A stretch of 32,831 nt of DNA, taken from NCBI GenBank assembly GCA_015229005.1, contig JADGCL010000031.1:350-33180 (forward strand), in the 5' to 3' direction. Below, in pieces: positions 1 to 7,596 of this stretch (the first letter of the stretch is position 1; each line of letters starts with the position of its first letter). The stretch is from Magnetococcales bacterium (GTDB taxonomy: Bacteria; Pseudomonadota; Magnetococcia; Magnetococcales; JADGCL01). A program made the translations under genes and the position numbers. The notes below the pieces were generated by a model. That model made no database searches, was not told where the DNA came from, and worked only from the letters and a program-made list of their open reading frames with translations.

Positions 1-530
1 AGTCTGCCGAAGAAGAGTCGGTTGAGGCTCTCGCGGAGCTGGTTGAAGCCGCCGAGGAAGAGCCGGTTGAGTCTGCCGAAGAAGAGTCGGTTGAGTCCCT
101 CGCGGAGCTGGTTGAAGCCGCCGAAGAGCCGTTGGAATCCGCAGAGGGGCATTTGGAAGCTGGTGATGAACCGGTTGATGTTGCCGGGGAGTTGGAGGCG
201 GCTGCCGAAGGGCCGATGGATGTTGCTGGGGGGCCTGTTGCGGCAGAAGCTGTCGGAGAGCCTCCGGATGTTGCTGAAAGAGAGGCGGGACTTGCGCCAT
301 CTCCCCTGGTCGCCCAGTCTTCCGAGAGTGGGTCGCCTGGAGAGAATTCATGGGGTCCCGATGCGCCTCTGGCCGGCCTGGGATCTGGCCACATCCTGGC
401 GCTCCTCGAGGGGGATGGGCTCGAGCGACGTGTTGGGGTGATGACCCGGGAAATTCTCCGGGAGATCCTGCCGCAGCTTGTGGAGGAGGTCGTCCGCGAG
501 GAGTTGGCCCGCATCCGAGACGGGATCTGA
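1..530 (+). CDS. PopZ-like (DUF2497-type) acidic repeat protein, 5' partial
   Basis: The reading frame is open from the left edge (first full codon at 3) and stops at 528-530, so the start lies outside the window. The visible part opens with an acidic low-complexity region rich in Glu, Ala and Val, including a 23-residue repeat. A Pro/Gly/Ser-rich linker follows, then a C-terminal amphipathic helical segment (TREILREILPQLVEEVVREE). That end resembles the C-terminal oligomerisation helices of PopZ/DUF2497 proteins, which form polar hubs in alphaproteobacteria. In those genomes the DUF2497 gene commonly sits just before valS, as here. An acidic, disordered N-terminal part also fits PopZ. The assignment rests on a short C-terminal motif plus synteny, so it is moderate. 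The alternative is an unrelated acidic coiled-coil protein. Confidence 0.5.
   Translation, partial: SAEEESVEALAELVEAAEEEPVESAEEESVESLAELVEAAEEPLESAEGHLEAGDEPVDVAGELEAAAEGPMDVAGGPVAAEAVGEPPDVAEREAGLAPSPLVAQSSESGSPGENSWGPDAPLAGLGSGHILALLEGDGLERRVGVMTREILREILPQLVEEVVREELARIRDGI
2..136 (+). repeat. 69-bp tandem repeat in the acidic coding region
   Basis: Two copies start at positions 2 and 71. Both begin gtctgccgaagaagagtcgg and run through nearly identical sequence; the second is slightly shortened at its end. The period of 69 bp equals 23 codons, so the repeat keeps frame and adds an acidic helical block reading roughly SAEEESVE.LAELVEAAEE. The first copy may be preceded by more copies outside the window. 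Confidence 0.85.
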
Positions 531-607
531 TGCTGTTTCGACTTCTTCCCTGATACTGCTGTTCGGGAATATCCGATCAGAACATCCGTTCGATCCTGAG
601 GAGAGAC

Positions 608-3409
608 ATGTCCGATACCGCCCTGCCCAAGAGTTACGATCCATCAGGGGTTGAGCGGCGCTGGTACGAAGCCTGGGAGGGGAGCGGCTGTTTCGCCCCT
701 CGTGGCGAGGAGGCCGACGGCGCCTACTGCATCATGATTCCACCGCCCAATGTGACCGGCAGTCTGCACATGGGGCACGCCTTCCAGGATACGATCATGG
801 ATGCCCTGTGCCGCTGGCAGCGGATGCGGGGTCGGGCGACACTGTGGCAGACCGGTACCGATCACGCCGGGATCGCAACGCAGATGGTGGTGGAGCGGCA
901 ACTGGAGGGGGAGGGGCTCAAGCGTCACGATCTCGGGCGTGAGGCCTTCATCGAGCGGGTCTGGAGTTGGAAGGCGAGTTCCGGAGGGACCATCGTCGGT
1001 CAGTTGCGGCGAATGGGGGCTTCCTGCGACTGGTCGCGGGAGCGGTTCACCATGGATCCGGGGCTCTCGGCGGCGGTGCAGGAGGTATTTGTTCGTCTCC
1101 ATGAGGAGGGGCTGATCTATCGGGGCAAGCGTCTGGTCAATTGGGATCCGGTGTTGCGGACGGCGGTCTCCGATCTGGAGGTTCTTTCCGCTGAAGAGGA
1201 TGGTCACTTTTGGCACATGCGCTATCCCCTTTCCGAGGGAGATGGGTCGCTGGTGGTGGCGACCACCCGTCCCGAGACCATGCTGGGGGATGCCGCTGTC
1301 GCGGTACACCCGGAGGATGACCGTTATCGGCACCTGGTAGGCAGGAAGGTACGCCTGCCTCTGGCCGAACGCGAGATTCCCATCATCGCCGACGCCTACG
1401 TCGATCCTGCCTTCGGGACGGGGTGCGTCAAGATTACGCCGGCCCATGATTTCAACGATTACGAGGTGGGGAAGCGGCACGACCTGCCGTTGATCAATAT
1501 CCTGACCCCGGATGCTCATCTCAATGAGACGGTCCCCGAGGCCTTTCGTGGCTTGGAGCGTTACGAGGCCCGCAAGGCGGTGGTGGCGGCGCTGGAGGCG
1601 CAGGGATTGCTGGTCAAGGTTGAGGCGCATCGGCACATGATCCCGCGCGGGGATCGCTCGAAGGCGGTGGTGGAGCCCCTCCTGACGGATCAGTGGTTCG
1701 TGCGGACGGAGCCTCTGGCGGTCGAAGCCATTCGTGCCGTCGAGGATGGACGGGTGCGGTTCGTGCCGCAGAACTGGGCCAAGACCTATTTCGAGTGGAT
1801 GCGCAACATCCAGGACTGGTGTATCTCCCGGCAGATTTGGTGGGGGCACCGGATCCCGGCGTGGCATGGCCCGGACGGGCAGGTCTTCGTGGCCCGGAGT
1901 GCGGGCGAGGCCGCCGACCAGGCTCTTCGGGCCTATGGTCATTCGGTGCCCCTGGAGCAGGACCCGGATGTCCTGGATACCTGGTTCTCCTCGGCTCTCT
2001 GGACATTTTCGACCTTGGGCTGGCCGGAGGCGACGCCCGAACTCGCCCGTTTCCACCCCACCAGCGTTCTGGTGACGGGGTTCGATATCATTTTCTTCTG
2101 GGTCGCACGAATGATCATGATGACCCTGAAGTTCACGGGCGAAGTCCCCTTCCGGGAGGTGTACATCCACGGTCTTGTCCGCGATGGCGAGGGGCAGAAG
2201 ATGTCCAAGTCCAAGGGCAATGTCCTGGATCCTCTGGACCTCATCGACGGGATATCGCTTCCCGATCTTGTGGCCAAGCGCACCCGCGACATGATGCAGC
2301 CGCACTTGGCGGAGGCCATCGCCAAGGCGACCCGGCGGGAATTTCCCGAGGGGATTCCCGCTTTCGGCACTGATGCCCTGCGCTTCACCTTTGCCTCCCT
2401 GGCCACGCAGGGGCGTGACATCAAGTTCGATCTCGGGAGGATTGGCGGCTATCGCAATTTTTGCAACAAATTATGGAACGCGGCCCGGTTCGTCCTGCTC
2501 AATGCCGAGGGGGTCGATTGTGGTTCGGAGGCGTGCCGCGCGGATCTTTCGGCGTGCGATCGGTGGATCCGGTCGCGGCTCCAGGGCACCCTGGGGGAGG
2601 TGGATCAGGCCTTGGGCGAGTACCGCTTCAACGATGCTGCAAACGCTGTTTACCAGTTTCTTTGGGGTTCATACTGCGACTGGTACCTGGAGATGGTCAA
2701 ACCTGTCCTGTACGGTGATGGGGTGGGGGAAAAGGCCCGGGTAGCGGCGCGTTGGACCATGGTCGGAGTGCTGGAGACCTCGTTGCGCCTGTTGCATCCG
2801 CTGATGCCCTTCATCACCGAAGAGTTGTGGCAGAAGGTGGCGCCGCTTGCGGGTGTGGGTGGCGGATCGTTCCTGATGCTGGCCCCGTGGCCGCAGCGGG
2901 ACGAGGCGCTTGTGGATGGATCGGTCGAAGAGGAACTTGGCTGGATGATCGAGGTGATCACCGCCATTCGCAACCTTCGGGGAGAGATGGACGTGGCTCC
3001 CGGGCTCCGGTTGCCGCTCCTGGTTCAGGGAGAGGCGACGGTGGTGGAGCGGCTGCGGCGCCACGAGGGGTTGGTAAAGAGCTTGGCGAGGGTGGACAAT
3101 TGGCGGGAGTTGGATGGCGCTCCCCCCTCCGGTTCGGTTTCCGGGGTGGTGGGCGAGTTGCGCCTCTTCATTCCCCTGGCGGGGGTGATCGATATTGCCC
3201 AGGAGGCGGCGCGTCTTGGAAAGAGCCTTGAGCGTTTGGACAAGGATCTGGAAAAAGTTCGCAAAAAGCTCGGCAATCCAGAGTTTCTGGCCAAGGCCAA
3301 GGGGGAGGTCGTCGCCAAGGAGGAGGCCAAAGCCGCCGAAATGAAACAACAGCGTCAGGGGTTGCTGGAGGCCCTGGAACGCCTTGAGAAGGTGAGGACG
3401 CAATCATGA
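608..3409 (+). CDS. valS: Valyl-tRNA synthetase
   Basis: Cytoplasmic class I aminoacyl-tRNA synthetase that charges tRNA-Val with valine and edits misactivated threonine. The 933-residue length is normal for bacterial ValRS. The HIGH-type signature appears as HMGH near residue 55 ([15 protein letters not shown]), and the KMSKS loop appears as KMSKSKGN near residue 530. The CP1 editing domain lies between them, and the tRNA-binding helical domain and a C-terminal Lys/Glu-rich coiled coil follow. The ATG at 608 has a purine-rich ribosome site (gaggagagac) just upstream. The stop overlaps the nadC start by four bases (ATGA), so the two genes are translationally coupled. Confidence 0.98.
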   Translation: MSDTALPKSYDPSGVERRWYEAWEGSGCFAPRGEEADGAYCIMIPPPNVTGSLHMGHAFQDTIMDALCRWQRMRGRATLWQTGTDHAGIATQMVVERQLEGEGLKRHDLGREAFIERVWSWKASSGGTIVGQLRRMGASCDWSRERFTMDPGLSAAVQEVFVRLHEEGLIYRGKRLVNWDPVLRTAVSDLEVLSAEEDGHFWHMRYPLSEGDGSLVVATTRPETMLGDAAVAVHPEDDRYRHLVGRKVRLPLAEREIPIIADAYVDPAFGTGCVKITPAHDFNDYEVGKRHDLPLINILTPDAHLNETVPEAFRGLERYEARKAVVAALEAQGLLVKVEAHRHMIPRGDRSKAVVEPLLTDQWFVRTEPLAVEAIRAVEDGRVRFVPQNWAKTYFEWMRNIQDWCISRQIWWGHRIPAWHGPDGQVFVARSAGEAADQALRAYGHSVPLEQDPDVLDTWFSSALWTFSTLGWPEATPELARFHPTSVLVTGFDIIFFWVARMIMMTLKFTGEVPFREVYIHGLVRDGEGQKMSKSKGNVLDPLDLIDGISLPDLVAKRTRDMMQPHLAEAIAKATRREFPEGIPAFGTDALRFTFASLATQGRDIKFDLGRIGGYRNFCNKLWNAARFVLLNAEGVDCGSEACRADLSACDRWIRSRLQGTLGEVDQALGEYRFNDAANAVYQFLWGSYCDWYLEMVKPVLYGDGVGEKARVAARWTMVGVLETSLRLLHPLMPFITEELWQKVAPLAGVGGGSFLMLAPWPQRDEALVDGSVEEELGWMIEVITAIRNLRGEMDVAPGLRLPLLVQGEATVVERLRRHEGLVKSLARVDNWRELDGAPPSGSVSGVVGELRLFIPLAGVIDIAQEAARLGKSLERLDKDLEKVRKKLGNPEFLAKAKGEVVAKEEAKAAEMKQQRQGLLEALERLEKVRTQS

Positions 3410-4236
3410 TGCCGCCGTGGTCCGATGTCATCAAGCTGGCCCTCTCCCAGGATGTGGGAAGGGGGGATATTACCACCAATGCCCTGGTCCCCGCGGGGAG
3501 GGAGGCCGAGGCTGAGTTGATCGCCAAGGAGGATATGGTGGTCTGTGGGTTGCCGGTCATGGCAGAGGTCTTCCGCACCATGGACAGCCGGATCCGAATG
3601 CTTCCCGAAGCTCCTGACGGGGCCGGGGTCATGACCGGCAATACGATCTGTGTGGTCCGTGGCCCGGCTCGGGGGATCCTGACCGGGGAGCGGGTTGCGC
3701 TCAATTTTGTGCAGAACTTGAGTGCGGTGGCGACGTTGACCCGGCGTTTCGTTGAGAAGGTTCAGGGGACCGGGGCGAGAATCGTCGATACCCGCAAGAC
3801 TACCCCCGGTTTGCGGATGCTGCAAAAATACGCGGTTCGCACCGGCGGCGGCCATAACCATCGGATGGGGTTGGATGACGGGGTTCTGATCAAGGACAAC
3901 CACATTGCGGTGGCCGGCAGTATCACCGAGGCGGTGCGGCAGGTACGGGAGACACTCTCGCATCTGCACCAGATCGAAGTCGAGTGCGAGACCCTGGATG
4001 AGGTGCGGGAGGCCATTGCGGCAGGGGCCAATGTGATCCTGCTTGACAACATGGACATCGGAACCATGCAGAAGGCGGTCGATTGGGCAAAGGGCAAGGT
4101 CTTGCTGGAAGCGAGCGGCAATGTGACCCTGGCAAACGTCCTGGAAGTGGCCCAAACCGGTGTCGATCTGATCTCGGTGGGGGCTTTGACCCACAGTGCC
4201 GGCAGCAAGGATCTCTCTTTGCGGATCAAAATCTGA
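3406..4236 (+). CDS. nadC: Nicotinate-nucleotide pyrophosphorylase (quinolinate phosphoribosyltransferase)
   Basis: Converts quinolinate and PRPP to nicotinate mononucleotide, CO2 and PPi in de novo NAD synthesis. The protein has 276 residues, the usual size. The type II PRTase signature is clear: [14 protein letters not shown], then [10 protein letters not shown], then the active-site stretch [22 protein letters not shown]-terminal barrel segment reads LLDNMD and later LEASGNV. The start ATG lies inside the valS stop (ATGA), giving a core two-gene unit. nadA and nadB are not in the window. Confidence 0.97.
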   Translation: MMPPWSDVIKLALSQDVGRGDITTNALVPAGREAEAELIAKEDMVVCGLPVMAEVFRTMDSRIRMLPEAPDGAGVMTGNTICVVRGPARGILTGERVALNFVQNLSAVATLTRRFVEKVQGTGARIVDTRKTTPGLRMLQKYAVRTGGGHNHRMGLDDGVLIKDNHIAVAGSITEAVRQVRETLSHLHQIEVECETLDEVREAIAAGANVILLDNMDIGTMQKAVDWAKGKVLLEASGNVTLANVLEVAQTGVDLISVGALTHSAGSKDLSLRIKI

Positions 4237-4404
4237 GGTTTCTCTGTTTCCGGGGCTTTTTCATTCAGGATAGCCGTTTCCGGGTTGGGGGCGGTGTCGA
4301 CTGTGTCCGGGGTGTCCGTCCGCTGCCGGTGGAGGAGGCTTTGCCGCTGATTGTGGTGGATGCTGCTGTGGTGGGCGCGGATCTTATTGAGGGTTGAGGG
4401 CGAA

Positions 4405-5220
4405 ATGGCTGGGGAGAGTGTCCAGGGGGAAGGCGAACTCACCTGTTCGGCCATGGGGCCGTACCTGGATGGGGAACTTTTTGCTCTGGATCGTTATCAC
4501 TTCCTGGAGTCGACCGGATCGACAAACACCGAGGCTTCGCGCTTGGCCGAGGCTGGGGCGGAGGAAGGGAGTCTGGTAGTGGCCGACCAGCAGATTGCTG
4601 GGCGCGGGCGTCTCGGTCGGCTCTGGGTCTCGCCGGCGGGTTTGAATCTTTATTTCTCCATGGTCCTGCGTCCGGCGATTCCGCCTGGGCAGGCGTCGCA
4701 ACTGACCTTGCTGGCTGGGGTGGCCCTGGCGGAGGTCCTTGGTCAGGTTGGTGGGGAAGAGGTTTGCTTGAAGTGGCCTAACGACCTTCTGGTTGGGGGG
4801 CTGAAAGTGGCGGGGGTTTTGACGGAGATGGCGGTAAGGGGGGATCGGGTACGTCATGTCGTCCTGGGGATCGGGATCAACGTCAATGGCGATGGCCGCC
4901 ATTTTCCTCCTGAGCTGCTCCCGATTGCGACGACCCTGGAGAGGGGGTTGGGACGATCGTTTTCTCGCTCGCTTTTGTTGGCTGGTTTTTTGCGCGTTTT
5001 TTGCCGATGGTACCGTCGTTTCTTGGCTGAGGGGTTTTCTCCGGTGCGTGAGGCTTGGTTGGGCTTTGCGTCGGTGATTGGCAGGTCGGTTGCGGTCAAT
5101 CTGGCCTCCTCGCGGTTTCAGGGTGAGGCGCTGGACCTGGATGCGGAGGGTTATCTTCTGGTGCGCGACGAAGCCGGTACGGTCCGGCGCGTGGTCGCGG
5201 GGGATGTATCACTGATCTGA
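4405..5220 (+). CDS. birA: Biotin-[acetyl-CoA-carboxylase] ligase, monofunctional
   Basis: Attaches biotin to the biotin carboxyl carrier protein through biotinyl-5'-AMP. The catalytic core is recognisable: STGSTNTEA, the biotin-binding loop QIAGRGRLGRLWVSP, then KWPNDLLV with the conserved lysine, and GIGINVN. A small C-terminal SH3-like domain follows. There is no N-terminal helix-turn-helix, so this is a class I ligase without the BirA repressor function. I chose the ATG at 4405 because GAGGG stands a few bases upstream; the open frame extends to 4351 but that part is not family-like. The stop is 16 bases before the coaX start, as commonly seen for birA-coaX pairs. Confidence 0.93.
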   Translation: MAGESVQGEGELTCSAMGPYLDGELFALDRYHFLESTGSTNTEASRLAEAGAEEGSLVVADQQIAGRGRLGRLWVSPAGLNLYFSMVLRPAIPPGQASQLTLLAGVALAEVLGQVGGEEVCLKWPNDLLVGGLKVAGVLTEMAVRGDRVRHVVLGIGINVNGDGRHFPPELLPIATTLERGLGRSFSRSLLLAGFLRVFCRWYRRFLAEGFSPVREAWLGFASVIGRSVAVNLASSRFQGEALDLDAEGYLLVRDEAGTVRRVVAGDVSLI

Positions 5221-5236
5221 CGGTAGGATGTTGATC

Positions 5237-6007
5237 ATGCTTCTCGTGGTGGATATTGGCAATACCAACGTGGTACTTGGGGTCTTTGACGGGCAGAAGC
5301 TGGCGCACCATTGGCGCATGGCGACCCGGGCGGATCAGACTGGGGATGAGTTCGGGATATTCCTGGCGAGTCTTTTCCAGTTGGCGGGGATTTCCCTGGG
5401 TGAAATCGAGGGGGTGATCATCTGCAGTGTGGTTCCACCGATTCAGGCCACCATTGTTCGGGGGATCCGGCGCTATCTGGGGATGAACCCGCTGTTGGTT
5501 GGTCCGGGATTGAAGACCGGCATAGCCATCCGCTACGACAACCCTCGGGATGTCGGCGCCGATCGGATCGTCAACGCGGTGGCTGCCTACGAGCTGGTCA
5601 AAGGGGCAGCCATCGTCGTGGATTTTGGTACGGCGACGACCTTCGATCTGGTCGGGGAGAACGGGGATTACCTGGGTGGGGCCATTGCTCCAGGTTTGGC
5701 ACTCTCCATGAATGCACTCTCGGAGAAGACGGCCAAATTGCCCCGGGTCGAGTTGGTGCAGAGGCCGCCGGTGGTGGGGCGGAACACGGTGGATTCGATT
5801 CAGTCGGGGATGTACTGGGGCTATGTTGGGCTGGTTGAGGGATTGTTGGGGCGGATGATCGCCGAATCCGGGTTTGCCTCGGTGCGAGTGCTGGCGACGG
5901 GTGGGTTGGCGCGGATGTTGGCGACGGAGTGTTCGACGATCGCCGAGGTCGATGAATTTTTGACGTTGAACGGGTTGCGTCTGCTTTACGAGCGGAACCG
6001 TCAGTGA
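5237..6007 (+). CDS. coaX: Type III pantothenate kinase
   Basis: Phosphorylates pantothenate in the first step of coenzyme A synthesis; the type III enzyme belongs to the ASKHA fold and is not feedback-inhibited by CoA. Visible motifs are the phosphate-1 loop DIGNTNVVLGVF at the N terminus, GADRIVNAVAAYE in the middle, DFGTATTFD (phosphate-2) and LATGGLARM near the C terminus. The length of 256 residues is typical. I prefer the ATG at 5237 (MLLVVDIGN, the family start, with TAGGA eight bases upstream) over the in-frame ATG at 5228. It sits directly behind the biotin ligase gene. Confidence 0.95.
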   Translation: MLLVVDIGNTNVVLGVFDGQKLAHHWRMATRADQTGDEFGIFLASLFQLAGISLGEIEGVIICSVVPPIQATIVRGIRRYLGMNPLLVGPGLKTGIAIRYDNPRDVGADRIVNAVAAYELVKGAAIVVDFGTATTFDLVGENGDYLGGAIAPGLALSMNALSEKTAKLPRVELVQRPPVVGRNTVDSIQSGMYWGYVGLVEGLLGRMIAESGFASVRVLATGGLARMLATECSTIAEVDEFLTLNGLRLLYERNRQ

Positions 6008-6038
6008 TCCGGCGCATTGTTGGGAAGGAGAATCACAG

Positions 6039-7103
6039 GTGGCCCGAATGCCCGCTTTTCTTCATGGCGCCCTGGCCTGGGGGGCAGTCCTGGCGCTGGG
6101 GGGGCTGAACGTCGCCTTGTACCTGGGGGGATATTACGCCAACGGTGAGGAGTCGGCTGTCTGGACGGGTCCCGCCATGCCCGGGAAGCCTTTGCGTCTA
6201 CCGGAGCGACCAGGTGGTGACGGGGCGGTTGCCGCCCATGAGGGCGAGGCGCTCTCCTCTCATGTGGGCAAACCCGCCTCCGGGTCTTCCGATGAGGCCA
6301 AGCCCGCCTCCGGCCATGAAGGGGAGAGCGCATCCTCCCACGGTGGCGAGCCCGCAGCTGTCCAGGGAGCGGTCGAGGCGGAGGCCGTTGCGATCGCGCC
6401 GGCAGTTGAGACGGTGGCGGTGGAGCCTGAAGCGCCGCGCCTGCCCGTCTCTCAGGCCCTTCCGGAGTTGACGCCGGTTGTTCCGGAAGTATTGACTACC
6501 CTTCCCGAGAAACCGGCCCCTGCTCCCGCTGTCGCTCTGTCGCCACCTGTTCCGCAGGCTCCGGCAGTAGTGAATCCAGAGGGGGAGGTTGCCGCTCCAG
6601 CTCTGAATGGGGAAGGGTATGTGGTTCAGGTGGGGAGTTTCGCTTTGGAGATGGGGGCCGAGTCGGTGATGGCGGTCTTGCGGAAAAGTGGGTTCAAGCC
6701 GTTTCTGATCAAGAGAACGGAGACGGTGCGGATCAACAATATCCAGGCAGGCCCCTTCGATTCCCTGGAGAAGGCGAAGGAGATGGAGGCAAAGCTCAGG
6801 GCCGGTGGGATGGCGGCAACGGTGGAGGAGTCCTTCGATGGTTATCTGATATCTCTGGGAAACTCCCTGCTGTTGGGCTATTCGCTGGGGGAGATGGGCA
6901 AGGCCAAGGCATTGGGGGTCGGTCCGTTGCGTTTGGTCAAGGTGGATGCCGACATGGAGGTAAGCAAGGTCTTGCTGGGACCGTTCGACACCCGCGACGA
7001 GGCGAAGATGGTGAGCACCAAGGTGGGCCAGTTGGGGGTCGCGGTTCCCATCGTCCGCAAGGAGAATCTGGAAGCGGTTGACGGCAAGATTGCCGGGGGT
7101 TGA
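6039..7103 (+). CDS. Membrane-anchored protein with two SPOR domains
   Basis: The predicted protein has 354 residues. A single N-terminal membrane segment (about residues 9-31, LHGALAWGAVLALGGLNVAL) is followed by a Pro/Ala/Glu-rich disordered linker of about 160 residues containing degenerate repeats of the type GE.ASSHGGEPA. Two SPOR-like modules follow, near 194-265 (YVVQVGSFALEMGAESV) and 268-345 (YLISLGNSLLLGY). SPOR domains bind glycan strands stripped of stem peptides at division sites, so a periplasmic, septum-associated role is likely. The specific partner cannot be named. The GTG at 6039 follows GAAGGAG with good spacing; an ATG at 6048 is an alternative. It lies 31 bases after coaX and is probably cotranscribed. 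Confidence 0.85.
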   Translation: MARMPAFLHGALAWGAVLALGGLNVALYLGGYYANGEESAVWTGPAMPGKPLRLPERPGGDGAVAAHEGEALSSHVGKPASGSSDEAKPASGHEGESASSHGGEPAAVQGAVEAEAVAIAPAVETVAVEPEAPRLPVSQALPELTPVVPEVLTTLPEKPAPAPAVALSPPVPQAPAVVNPEGEVAAPALNGEGYVVQVGSFALEMGAESVMAVLRKSGFKPFLIKRTETVRINNIQAGPFDSLEKAKEMEAKLRAGGMAATVEESFDGYLISLGNSLLLGYSLGEMGKAKALGVGPLRLVKVDADMEVSKVLLGPFDTRDEAKMVSTKVGQLGVAVPIVRKENLEAVDGKIAGG

Positions 7104-7213
7104 CAGGGGGAGCTGGGAGTCATAGCATGCCGCCGCTCCCGTGTTCTGGGGTTCCTGGGCTGGGGGTGTTGGTTGCCGGTAGTCTTTCATCAGGGACCGC
7201 ATTCTGGTGACGG

Positions 7214-7290
7214 GGCGGGGTAGCTCAGTTGGTTAGAGCAACGGATTCATAATCCGTGTGTCGGCGGTTCAAGTCCGCCCCTCGCTACCA
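7214..7290 (+). tRNA. tRNA-Met (CAU), elongator type
   Basis: A 77-nt cloverleaf with encoded CCA. The acceptor strands are 7214-7220 and 7280-7286, with G-U pairs at 1-72 and 5-68. The D stem is GCTC/GAGC. The anticodon stem is ACGGA/TCCGT, with loop TTCATAA and anticodon CAT at 7248-7250. The T stem is GGCGG/CCGCC with loop TTCAAGT. The initiator features (unpaired 1-72, three G-C pairs closing the anticodon stem) are absent. The sequence resembles alphaproteobacterial elongator tRNA-Met. A tRNA-Ile2 whose CAU is modified to lysidine is possible but less likely. Confidence 0.95.
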
Positions 7291-7301
7291 AATGAATTGA
7301 C

Positions 7302-7335
7302 GGCCTGGCCGGTTCTCTGGCTGGGCCTTTTTTTT
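7302..7335 (+). terminator. Rho-independent terminator after tRNA-Met
   Basis: A 9-bp stem (7302-7310 with 7319-7327, two G-U pairs) encloses an 8-base loop and is followed by eight T residues at 7328-7335. It lies 11 bases after the tRNA. Confidence 0.9.
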
Positions 7336-7395
7336 ATTCCAGCAATATGCGGTGGATTGGTCTGCTGCCTGGGAAAACTGGTTCGCCTGGGCATT

Positions 7396-7530
7396 GCTAC
7401 CAAGTTCCGTCAGGCAAAAGGGGGGACGAAACTCCATGTACTGTTGGATCACGATGATTATATGCCCGCCTTTGTCCACATCTCGGAGGCCAAGCCTCAC
7501 GACGTCAAGGCGGCTGGGCTGCGGCTGAAT
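7396..7530 (+). pseudogene. IS4-type transposase fragment
   Basis: About 45 codons read ATKFRQAKGGTKLHVLLDHD and continue with a segment YMPAFVHISEAKPHDV. This matches the central region of IS4-family DDE transposases, where KLH.LLDHDGYLP.F....EGK.H is conserved. Nothing before or after fits a transposase: there is no start, no end and no terminal inverted repeats. It is a scrap stranded between the tRNA terminator and the chemoreceptor gene; the remaining non-coding bases around it (7336-7395 and 7531-7596) show nothing I can identify. Confidence 0.65.
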
Positions 7531-7596
7531 CTGTTCGTCTACAGAGGGTTGGCAGACTGGATCGACGACCCATTCGGGACACAGGGAGGGGCGGGC

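Noticed and set aside
644-2305. 553-residue open frame on the - strand under valS
   Set aside because: It is antisense to the conserved valS core, has no recognisable motifs and is rich in residues expected from a GC-rich shadow frame.
4237-4404. Small gene or riboswitch between nadC and the biotin ligase gene
   Set aside because: The 168 bases show no ribosome site plus frame with family features, no clear hairpin with T-run and no riboswitch motif.
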